A stretch of 5,144 bases of DNA from Mollicutes bacterium (GCA_012841465.1 DUUS01000145.1:1-5144); one strand, 5' to 3'; numbered from the stretch's first letter, positions 1 through 5,114 are shown. Notes: a model not told the origin generated them from the sequence alone. Numbers and translations: made by a program.

Positions 1-131
1 GCAACACCTTTAAATATTAATACTAATTTTACATTATTTTTCAAATTTTTAAGTAGGTAATAAAATATAAACCACACAATACTTATATCTATTATTTTCG
101 ATATTATATTCCATAACGAAAGTAAAGTCAT
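1..131 (-). CDS. cdaA: Diadenylate cyclase CdaA, N-terminal fragment (runs off the left edge)
   Basis: The first 43 codons of a minus-strand gene are present. Reading from the ATG at 131 gives MTLLSLWNIISK, then a hydrophobic helix with the core DISIVWFIFYYLL, then KNLKNN and LVLIFKGV at the window edge. CdaA (YbbP/DacA) proteins typically begin with a helix carrying D-I-x-x-V-W-F-x-x-Y, a short basic loop and a segment ending in LLKGI. The match in order and spacing is good. CdaA makes cyclic di-AMP from two ATP at the membrane and is usually encoded with the regulator CdaR and with GlmM. Any such genes would lie beyond the left edge and cannot be seen. The catalytic DAC domain (DGA and RHR motifs) is also outside the window. 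The start is supported by AAAGGAG at 143-149, 11 bases before ATG. An in-frame GTG at 141-143 overlaps that ribosome site and is unlikely. The family call rests on only 43 residues. Confidence 0.75.
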   Translation of the reverse strand, partial: MTLLSLWNIISKIIDISIVWFIFYYLLKNLKNNVKLVLIFKGV

Positions 132-142
132 AAATAATTTCA

Positions 143-149
143 CTCCTTT
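143..149 (-). promoter_or_regulatory. Ribosome binding site of cdaA
   Basis: AAAGGAG on the minus strand, 11 bases before the ATG at 131. It shows that the truncated left-edge reading frame is a translated gene and fixes its start. Confidence 0.75.
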
Positions 150-160
150 AGCGTACTAAC

Positions 161-172
161 ATTATATCAAAA
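161..172 (-). promoter_or_regulatory. Extended -10 promoter of cdaA
   Basis: On the minus strand TTTTGATATAAT contains a perfect TATAAT (161-166) preceded by TGn (167-169), an extended -10 element. No good -35 is seen 16-18 bases upstream. Transcription would begin near 154 and give a leader of about 23 bases. The same 12-mer recurs upstream of the signal peptidase gene. Confidence 0.65.
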
Positions 173-221
173 GATTAGTTAAAATACTATCTTTCTTTTT
201 TGTAAAAATAAACCCAAAATT

Positions 222-249
222 AAAAAAAGATAATATTAATTACTATCTT
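222..249 (-). terminator. Intrinsic terminator after the small acidic membrane protein gene
   Basis: On the minus strand AAGATAGTA (241-249) pairs with TATTATCTT (227-235) around a 5-base loop, with one G-T pair, and is followed by seven T. The stem is AT-rich and weak, but the long T-tract makes a terminator likely. The stop codon TAA (236-238) lies in the loop, so the terminator begins inside the coding sequence. It would end the YerB-like operon before the cdaA promoter. Confidence 0.55.
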
Positions 250-547
250 CTTTTACTTCTTCTGGCTCAGGGATAGCTTCTTCTAAAGGCGTGAATACTT
301 CTGGTTCAGCTACCACAGGAGGCTCTTTTTCAAGTTTTTCTTCAAAAACAATATTTTGCTCAGGAAGTGGTTTAGGCTCATTAATATCTTTTACCTCTGG
401 CACTTCAGTTTCAATTACTTCCTCTTCCAAATGCTCTTTTCTTGAACTTCTTCTTGATACATCAATTAGATAACCTATTAAAGCAAAGATGAAAAAAGCT
501 ATAACTAACATTATTATTAAATAGTTATCAATTAAAAATTCTTTCAT
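236..547 (-). CDS. Small single-pass membrane protein with acidic Pro/Glu-rich tail
   Basis: This 103-residue protein matches no family I recognise. A short N-terminus (MKEFLIDN) leads into one transmembrane helix at about residues 9-30. Next come a basic cluster (RRSSRK, 32-37) and a tail of 66 residues with 23 acidic residues and 10 prolines, in motifs such as PEV, EPK and PEP. The basic flank places the tail in the cytoplasm by the positive-inside rule. The low-complexity tail is probably disordered and may dock a partner. The start is supported by AAAGGG, 7 bases before ATG. The gene lies 41 bases after the YerB-like gene on the same strand, so the two are probably cotranscribed. A TATAAT at 572-577 could be an internal promoter, but no -35 goes with it. 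It sits just upstream of cdaA, which has its own promoter. The layout resembles adaptor proteins such as ZipA (N-terminal helix, then charged proline-rich region), but the FtsZ-binding domain is absent, so no function is assigned. Confidence 0.85.
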   Translation of the reverse strand: MKEFLIDNYLIIMLVIAFFIFALIGYLIDVSRRSSRKEHLEEEVIETEVPEVKDINEPKPLPEQNIVFEEKLEKEPPVVAEPEVFTPLEEAIPEPEEVKEDSN

Positions 548-588
548 ATCAATTCCCTTTCTATTTTATAAATTATATTCAAGATATC

Positions 589-1626
589 CTAACTAATACT
601 TAAATTCTTACCCTTAGGTTGAATTTGAATAAAGGTATTACCATCATTTACTTTAATTTCTTCACCATTTAAGTGTTTATAAACAGTCTGTGAACTTCTA
701 GATTCTTTAGACCAAGTTATCGGAACACTATAGCCTCCAGTAATTAAAGTTCCCTCTCCACTACCTATATTATCCAGGTCCTGTCTACCATCACTATCTA
801 TAGTACGATTTTCCACTTGATAGACAATTATATTTTTAACTGTATATTGCTCTTTAGTTACAGCATCAATATGTTTTTCTTTATTTACATATCTTTTGTA
901 ATTATTATTTACTTCATCATAAACATAGGAATTTTTAATAGCACCAGAATATTCTATTTCAACATTATTTGCAATACTAGCTTCTTCCATTTTAGATAAA
1001 TCTATTTTATTGACGCTGTAATTTAATAATAAATCTTTATTTCTTTCGAGTCTTTTATTCTTTAAACCATTTTCAAGTAGTGTCGTACTCGTAAACAATG
1101 TATGTTCACTAGATACATTTAAACTTTTATCTCTCCAACCTGTTTTAGTATTATTAACCTGTATCCTGTCTATCTTTAATTTACTAAAATCACTTTGAGC
1201 TTGAGGTGATTGTCCATGGTGAACAAAAAAGGCATCGTTTTCTAAAACATAATCAAGATAATAATGTCTAGCACTTCTTACTGAGCCAATTCTTTCAGTA
1301 TCTGTGTCCATAAATAGTGCTAAAAATCTAGTTATTCCACCTTCAACAATTATTTCATAAACAATATAAGCATCACTTAGTCCACTTTGAACATTTCTTG
1401 CTGCTTTAATATTATTTATCATTACCGCATAGGGTCTAGTTTTAGATTCTAAGTCTACTATTTTTAATTTTTTTTCTTCTTTTTTTTCTTTTGGTTTTAA
1501 AAATGTTTTTGAGCTATCAATGATTTTATCTCTTTGTTTTGGTGTTAAAGAATAAAATAATAATGCTCCCATACTTAAAATTAATATTAATATTAAAATA
1601 ATTATATTTTTCTTCTTGTTTTTCAT
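589..1626 (-). CDS. YerB/DUF3048 family membrane-anchored extracellular protein
   Basis: This 345-residue protein has a cytoplasmic basic start (MKNKKK), a transmembrane anchor at about residues 7-26, a Lys/Glu-rich linker (27-63) and then the two-part YerB architecture. The N-terminal domain shows RPYAVMINN (64-72), SGLSDAYIVYE (81-91), EGGITRFLALF (95-105), IGSVRSARHYY (113-123) and HHGQSPQA (135-142). The C-terminal domain shows the family pattern of a glycine turn (GSGEG), GYSVPITWSKES, a short GEEIKVNDG turn and TFIQIQP before the end. These motifs are characteristic of DUF3048 proteins such as Bacillus subtilis YerB; their molecular function is not established. B. subtilis YerB is a lipoprotein, whereas here no cysteine follows the hydrophobic segment, so anchoring is by an uncleaved helix. 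Length is normal for the family. The ribosome site (GAAAGAGAAG, 4 bases from ATG) is weak. Followed by the small acidic membrane protein gene after 41 bases. Confidence 0.9.
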   Translation of the reverse strand: MKNKKKNIIILILILILSMGALLFYSLTPKQRDKIIDSSKTFLKPKEKKEEKKLKIVDLESKTRPYAVMINNIKAARNVQSGLSDAYIVYEIIVEGGITRFLALFMDTDTERIGSVRSARHYYLDYVLENDAFFVHHGQSPQAQSDFSKLKIDRIQVNNTKTGWRDKSLNVSSEHTLFTSTTLLENGLKNKRLERNKDLLLNYSVNKIDLSKMEEASIANNVEIEYSGAIKNSYVYDEVNNNYKRYVNKEKHIDAVTKEQYTVKNIIVYQVENRTIDSDGRQDLDNIGSGEGTLITGGYSVPITWSKESRSSQTVYKHLNGEEIKVNDGNTFIQIQPKGKNLSIS

Positions 1627-1647
1627 AATACTTCTCTTTCTTTAATT

Positions 1648-1656
1648 ATCATATCA
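1648..1656 (-). promoter_or_regulatory. Probable extended -10 promoter of the YerB-like operon
   Basis: On the minus strand TGATATGAT provides TATGAT (1648-1653), one mismatch from TATAAT, with TGn before it. The best -35 at 17-base spacing is TTTTAA (1671-1676), a poor match. The predicted start near 1641 would leave a leader of only about 15 bases. The site is back to back with the promoter of the plus-strand gene. Confidence 0.45.
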
Positions 1657-1683
1657 TACTACTAAATTTTTTAAAATAATTAA

Positions 1684-1712
1684 TTGTATTAATTAATTAA
1701 CTTTGATATAAT
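1684..1712 (+). promoter_or_regulatory. Promoter of the plus-strand surface protein gene
   Basis: TTGTAT (1684-1689), a 17-base spacer and TATAAT (1707-1712), with TGn in front of the -10. The -10 region CTTTGATATAAT matches 11 of 12 bases of the cdaA and signal peptidase promoters. The predicted start near 1719 gives a leader of about 21 bases, with AGAGGAG at 1724-1730 as the ribosome site. Confidence 0.65.
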
Positions 1713-1739
1713 TTATTTAGAAAAGAGGAGTAATATTAT

Positions 1740-2828
1740 ATGAAACTAGATCAAAAATTATTAAGAATAATGGCTATTATAGCAGGAGTTTTTATTATAA
1801 TCGTACTAGTTGTTGTTATTATAACTACTATAAACAAAAATAAAAAACTAGAAAGACATGAATTTGAAGAAAGAGTTGAAAACTTAGCTAGAGTTTATTA
1901 TCGAAATAATGAAGATAAGCTACCTGATATTGGAGATACAGTCTCCATTCCGCTTCAACACTTTATTGATAATAAATCACTAAGACACAATGTCTTAAAA
2001 ACTGGAGAAACTTGCTATGGAGAAGTAGAAGTAACAAACAATAATGGTTATTATTTAGTTTTACCAAATATAACCTGTGATGAAGAAAAGCCAATCAGAC
2101 TACATGAATTATTAACAAAAGAAGAAAATATAGTAACATCTAGTCATGGACTTTATAAATATAATGATACTTATATCTACCGTGGTGAAGTTTGGAATAA
2201 TTATATAGCATTTGCTGATAAAATATGGGCAATATTAAGAATAAATGCTGATGGAACCATTAGAATGATGGACACTGAAAAGAATATTAGAACAGTATGG
2301 GATAACCGCTTCAATCTAACCGAGCAAAAAGCCAGTGGAATTAATGATTTTATTCAAGGTGATATCAACAGTAGAATTAAAGATACTTTAGAATGGTACT
2401 ATTATGATGATAATTATCTTACTCATGAAGAAAAAGCTTATTTAGTACCTCAAGACCTATGTGTTGGAAAAAGATCATTAAGTGATTATGGAAGCGACGG
2501 TTCAATTGAATGTTCCGAAATCATCCCTGATCAAATGCTCGGATTAATACAGGCAAATGAATTTATGCTTGCTAGTCTAGATGAACATTGTTACTATCCC
2601 TATAGTGCACCATGTACAAACTATAACTATTTAAGTTCAGTTGCTAATTCAACTTGGTCAATTACTGCTGATTCAACAAATACATTCAAAGCTCTAAGAA
2701 TAACTGGAGGAATAACATCAACAAACTGTACTAATTCAGTTCCTATAAAAATGATTGCTCATTTAACTAATAAAGCAATTTATGTATCAGGTACTGGAAC
2801 ATGGAATGATCCATATGTTATAAAATAG
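1740..2828 (+). CDS. Membrane-anchored extracellular protein with two-cysteine module (DUF6273-like core)
   Basis: This 362-residue protein has a basic N-terminus, a hydrophobic anchor at residues 10-31 and no lipobox cysteine. The basic flanks on both sides make topology from charge alone ambiguous; extracellular placement is inferred from the cysteines and the domain type. Residues 46-116 form a module with VEN, EDKLP (58-62), C92 and C113, shared with the convergent neighbour. Residues 139-180 carry YIYRGEVWNNYIAFADKIW followed by ILRINADGTIRMM. This resembles the 'RG-V-NNYV-F-W-I-RI-N-DGTIR' signature that I recall from many surface proteins of gut Firmicutes and associate, with moderate certainty, with DUF6273-like domains. 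Later parts fit that recollection: spaced cysteines (241, 258, 284, 292, 330), YNYLSS, NSTWSITADS and the ending SGTGTWNDPYVI. Seven cysteines suggest disulfides. The ribosome site AGAGGAG lies 9 bases before ATG. Monocistronic, ending in its own terminator. Biochemical role unknown; binding or adhesion is plausible but not shown. Confidence 0.85.
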   Translation: MKLDQKLLRIMAIIAGVFIIIVLVVVIITTINKNKKLERHEFEERVENLARVYYRNNEDKLPDIGDTVSIPLQHFIDNKSLRHNVLKTGETCYGEVEVTNNNGYYLVLPNITCDEEKPIRLHELLTKEENIVTSSHGLYKYNDTYIYRGEVWNNYIAFADKIWAILRINADGTIRMMDTEKNIRTVWDNRFNLTEQKASGINDFIQGDINSRIKDTLEWYYYDDNYLTHEEKAYLVPQDLCVGKRSLSDYGSDGSIECSEIIPDQMLGLIQANEFMLASLDEHCYYPYSAPCTNYNYLSSVANSTWSITADSTNTFKALRITGGITSTNCTNSVPIKMIAHLTNKAIYVSGTGTWNDPYVIK

Positions 2829-2847
2829 TCAAATGACTATTTTTTTT
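2822..2847 (+). terminator. Intrinsic terminator of the plus-strand surface protein gene
   Basis: AAAATAGTC (2822-2830) pairs perfectly with GACTATTTT (2835-2843) around AAAT, and the T-run 2840-2847 has eight T. The TAG stop (2826-2828) lies inside the left arm. Confidence 0.85.
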
Positions 2848-2852
2848 ATCAT

Positions 2853-2876
2853 AAAAAAACAAGCAAATTGCTTGTT
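2853..2876 (-). terminator. Intrinsic terminator of the InlB-repeat surface protein gene
   Basis: On the minus strand AACAAGC (2870-2876) pairs with GCTTGTT (2858-2864) around a 5-base loop, followed by seven T (2853-2859). The TAA stop (2875-2877) overlaps the first arm. It faces the terminator at 2822-2847 with only 5 bases between them, isolating two convergent genes. Confidence 0.85.
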
Positions 2877-4263
2877 AATAAACTCTTTCATATTCCCAGG
2901 TAGCTTCATAATAAATTCCATATCCACATACTGATTCATTTGCAAGAATAAAATGTCTACAATTTCTATTTCTGATTCCTGACCATCTTACTTCGTTCCC
3001 GCCAGCTACATACGCAACTACATATGCCATTGAATCAAGACCACTTAATGGATAATTAAATAATGGTATTTGATCATTATAAGCAAAGGTATGCGTATAT
3101 AAACTATAATATCTATTTAAATCAGAATGAGAATTTATATGACCTTTAATTTCTACACTTTTTAATTTAATATTAGAATTATATTTATTTAATAGTACAC
3201 TTGGTACATTTAAAACATGATCATGAATAAAACTAGAACTAGTGCCATATCCCATTGTATAAACATCCTGAAGATATGTTTTTTTAACTAACCATTTAGC
3301 TTTTAAAGTAATATTTTCATATATTCTTTTATTAAAATTAAATTTCTCATTATTATGATACCAACCTAGAAACTTAGCACCAGCTCTAAGAGGTTCACTA
3401 GGCTCTTTAACATAACCTCCACTAATTACTTTTTGATTAGCAACATATGAGCCTCCATTTGAATCAAATGTTACTAGATTACTTATATAATTATTGTTTT
3501 TATGTAAATTTACTTCCCATTTAGCAAGAATAATTGTATTACCATATAAAGGTACATTAAAATTGTATCTTGCTCCATTAATATACCATCCTTGGAATGT
3601 ATAACCTGATCTTACTGGATTATTTGGTCTAGATGGTATACTTCCTTTAGTAATATACTGAGAAGCTACTTCTGAACCACCATTTGAGTTAAAGATTACT
3701 AATGCTTTATTAGCTGTAGTTGTTGATTTAACTACTGTCTTTGTAGTAGTTGATGTAGGTTTAACACTTACTTTAGTTGTAGTAGGTTTTTTAGTAGTTT
3801 CTACTTTTTTAGTTGTTGTTGTAGTTGTAACCGTTGTTGTTGGCTCTTCTACTAAAGTTTTAATTTCATAGTTAAGAGTTTCCTCTTCATCATCACAAAC
3901 TAAATATAGTTTAGCTTCATATTTATTTTCTTTTTTAGTTACCTCGATATAACTAGCCTTTTCATCACAAGTATTACCTTCTAGTGATCTAAGGGTTTTA
4001 ATTCCCCCAATGCTAACTAAATCCTTTAAAGTGACTCTATATTTGCCACCTTCATTTTTAGGCAAATTATCTTCGATAAAATAATTATCACCCGCTGCTT
4101 TAAATGCTTCAACATTAGCTGTAAATAAATCGCTTTTCTCACCATTTTTATTATCTCTGTTAATAGGTAGTAACATAAAAATTAAAACAAGCACTATTAC
4201 TAATAATAAAAACTTTAATAAAAAGCCTTTCCAATTAAAATTGACCTTTTGCTCTTGATACAT
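2875..4263 (-). CDS. Membrane-anchored surface protein with two Listeria-Bacteroides (InlB B) repeats
   Basis: This 462-residue multidomain protein has a short basic N-terminus and a transmembrane anchor at about residues 14-34, giving an extracellular C-terminus. A module at 50-127 has EDNLP (64-68), C99 and C123 and is related to one in the convergent neighbour. A Thr/Lys-rich linker follows (141-184), like the wall-spanning stalks of surface proteins. Two 61-residue repeats (189-249 and 264-324) each show FxSNGGS, a GWY turn, NFN and a closing AKW. This is the Listeria-Bacteroides repeat (Flg_new), a small beta fold common in adhesins and internalins. Residues 325-462 match nothing I recognise; they are rich in aromatic residues and hold C435 and C446. 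There is no LPXTG motif, no lipobox and no C-terminal membrane segment, so the N-terminal helix is the only visible anchor. The ribosome site AAGGGGG lies 6 bases before ATG. A surface-binding or adhesion role is inferred from architecture. Confidence 0.88.
   Translation of the reverse strand: MYQEQKVNFNWKGFLLKFLLLVIVLVLIFMLLPINRDNKNGEKSDLFTANVEAFKAAGDNYFIEDNLPKNEGGKYRVTLKDLVSIGGIKTLRSLEGNTCDEKASYIEVTKKENKYEAKLYLVCDDEEETLNYEIKTLVEEPTTTVTTTTTTKKVETTKKPTTTKVSVKPTSTTTKTVVKSTTTANKALVIFNSNGGSEVASQYITKGSIPSRPNNPVRSGYTFQGWYINGARYNFNVPLYGNTIILAKWEVNLHKNNNYISNLVTFDSNGGSYVANQKVISGGYVKEPSEPLRAGAKFLGWYHNNEKFNFNKRIYENITLKAKWLVKKTYLQDVYTMGYGTSSSFIHDHVLNVPSVLLNKYNSNIKLKSVEIKGHINSHSDLNRYYSLYTHTFAYNDQIPLFNYPLSGLDSMAYVVAYVAGGNEVRWSGIRNRNCRHFILANESVCGYGIYYEATWEYERVY
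3292..3699 (-). repeat. Tandem pair of InlB B-type protein repeats
   Basis: Two in-frame copies of 61 codons (3517-3699 and 3292-3474) are separated by 14 codons. My hand alignment gives 28 of 61 identical residues without gaps. SNGGS, GWY, NFN and AKW are kept in both. The divergence indicates an old duplication or module shuffling, not a recent expansion. Confidence 0.85.
3712..3843 (-). repeat. Low-complexity Thr/Lys linker tract
   Basis: This stretch encodes residues 141-184 of the InlB-repeat protein, mostly Thr with Lys, Val and Pro, in runs such as TTTVTTTTTTKK. The DNA is dominated by ACA/ACT-type codons, seen as GTTGTTGTTG on the plus strand. Such tracts can change length by slippage. 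It separates the membrane-proximal module from the repeats. Confidence 0.8.
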
Positions 4264-4292
4264 ATATATCCCCCTTAAACAATGTAATGTGT

Positions 4293-4324
4293 ATTATACT
4301 AGCATTATTTAATGGCTTTGTCAA
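4293..4324 (-). promoter_or_regulatory. Promoter of the InlB-repeat surface protein gene
   Basis: A perfect TTGACA (4319-4324) lies upstream of a perfect TATAAT (4293-4298), but the spacer is 20 bases, longer than usual. At the standard 17-base spacing the -10 would be TAGTAT (4296-4301, 4 of 6). Either gives a leader of about 23-26 bases. The -35 lies 2 bases past the T-tract of the preceding terminator. Confidence 0.6.
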
Positions 4325-4326
4325 AT

Positions 4327-4351
4327 AAAAAAGGCGAGCTTATAACTCACC
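4327..4351 (-). terminator. Intrinsic terminator of the signal peptidase gene
   Basis: On the minus strand GGTGAG (4346-4351) pairs with CTCGCC (4333-4338), with one G-T pair, around a 7-base loop, and is followed by six T (4327-4332). It begins 2 bases after the stop codon. The next promoter's TTGACA starts 2 bases past the T-tract, so the two genes are probably separate units. Confidence 0.8.
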
Positions 4352-4353
4352 AT

Positions 4354-5055
4354 TTAATTTACTTTATGTCTTTTTTTAATTTGTTCGATCGTCTCTTTAA
4401 TTCTTTTATTTTCTTCATTTAAAGCTTTTTCCTCGGAACTAAGATCTGCTTTAATACCTTTAGCACTATCACTAACATTAAATATATTTAAAAGTTTAAT
4501 AACATCATATATAACAATTCCAAGAGCAGGTATTAAAATAAACATTATCCAGCCAATCTTAGAAGTTAAAAATATTTGTATCCGTCCAAACTGAGGAAGT
4601 CTAAATAAAGTCTTACCAATAACATCTTCTTCTCTTACTGTAGCTGAATCTGCTGTAGGATTATCGTCTCCCTTAGTAACAAATTCATACTTATCATTAA
4701 CGATTTTTACATCAACCACCCTATGGGTAACTGTTTTTTCAAAACTAATCGGACTTCTTGAATGAAAGGTAATAACATCTCCTTTTTTAATTTTAGAAAA
4801 ATCATCCACTCTAACATCAAAAATAAGATCATAAACCTTTATAGCAGGTTCCATACTACCACTAATGATTGTATATAAAGAAAATTTAGGTATATAATCA
4901 CTATTTTTAGCTACTACTTTAGCTGAAATAAAATAATAAATTAAAAAACCACCAACAAAAAGTAGAATAACAATAATAGAAACAGATATAAGTTTCCCAA
5001 TATGTTCAAAAGAAGATTTTATATTTTTAGAATCTTTTTTACTATCTTTGGTCAC
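4354..5055 (-). CDS. SipW/ER-type signal peptidase I
   Basis: This 233-residue membrane serine protease cleaves signal peptides from proteins leaving the Sec pathway. A charged cytoplasmic N-terminus (about residues 1-20) precedes transmembrane helix 1 at about 22-43. The external catalytic domain carries ISGSMEP (64-70, nucleophile S67), the KKGDVITF strand (90-97), VTHRVV (109-114, H111) and KGDDNPTAD (128-136, with D130 and D136). Histidine in place of the lysine of ordinary bacterial enzymes defines the SipW/archaeal/ER (S26B) subtype. Helix 2 at about 168-188 returns the chain to the cytoplasm, and a charged tail (190-233) looks like a short coiled coil. In Bacillus subtilis SipW processes TasA and TapA; no such substrate is seen here, and the adjacent surface proteins carry apparently uncleaved anchors. 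The start is GTG: the ATG two bases upstream is out of frame and hits TGA at once. AGGCGG lies 7 bases before GTG. Monocistronic, with its own terminator. Confidence 0.92.
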   Translation of the reverse strand: MTKDSKKDSKNIKSSFEHIGKLISVSIIVILLFVGGFLIYYFISAKVVAKNSDYIPKFSLYTIISGSMEPAIKVYDLIFDVRVDDFSKIKKGDVITFHSRSPISFEKTVTHRVVDVKIVNDKYEFVTKGDDNPTADSATVREEDVIGKTLFRLPQFGRIQIFLTSKIGWIMFILIPALGIVIYDVIKLLNIFNVSDSAKGIKADLSSEEKALNEENKRIKETIEQIKKRHKVN

Positions 5056-5060
5056 ATTAA

Positions 5061-5068
5061 ATCCGCCT
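5061..5068 (-). promoter_or_regulatory. Ribosome binding site selecting the GTG start of the signal peptidase
   Basis: AGGCGGAT on the minus strand has one mismatch from AGGAGG and lies 7 bases before GTG (5053-5055). It supports the GTG because the only nearby ATG (5055-5057) is followed directly by TGA. Confidence 0.6.
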
Positions 5069-5084
5069 ATCTATTCTATAATAT

Positions 5085-5113
5085 ATTATATAGGTTATTA
5101 TATCAAAAGGCAA
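5085..5113 (-). promoter_or_regulatory. Overlapping promoters of the signal peptidase gene
   Basis: Two candidates overlap on the minus strand. One is the extended -10 TTTTGATATAAT (5097-5108), identical to the cdaA site, with a start near 5090. The other is TTGCCT (5108-5113), a 17-base spacer and a perfect TATAAT (5085-5090), with a start near 5078 and a leader of about 23 bases. The first has the better core; the second has both hexamers and a leader length like the other genes here. Confidence 0.6.
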
Positions 5114-5114
5114 G

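Noticed and set aside
170..200. Hairpin AAAGATTAGT / ACTATCTTT followed by a T-tract on the plus strand
   Set aside because: It looks like a plus-strand terminator, but no plus-strand gene lies upstream in the window and one base is bulged. On the minus strand it lacks a proper T-tract and runs into the cdaA promoter.
291..473. Plus-strand open frame of 60 codons, rich in Ser and Thr
   Set aside because: It lies wholly opposite the acidic tail of the small membrane protein, and its Ser/Thr content is the antisense reading of Glu-rich codons. No ribosome site is seen.
572..577. TATAAT on the minus strand between the YerB-like gene and the small membrane protein gene
   Set aside because: No -35 or TGn accompanies it, and the 41-base gap fits cotranscription. 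In this base composition a lone TATAAT is expected often.
817..999. Plus-strand open frame of 60 codons, rich in Ile and Phe
   Set aside because: It is antisense to the YerB-like gene, which has clear family motifs. The hydrophobic composition follows from AT-rich antisense sequence.
3712..3843. Possible CRISPR-like or tandem DNA repeat in the GTT-rich tract
   Set aside because: The repetition is at codon level for Thr and Lys, irregular, without spacers, and stays in frame with the surrounding protein.
2875..4263. Sortase-anchored or flagellar protein, as the 'Flg_new' repeat name might suggest
   Set aside because: There is no LPXTG motif, no C-terminal helix and no flagellar gene nearby. 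The repeat is a general surface-protein module.
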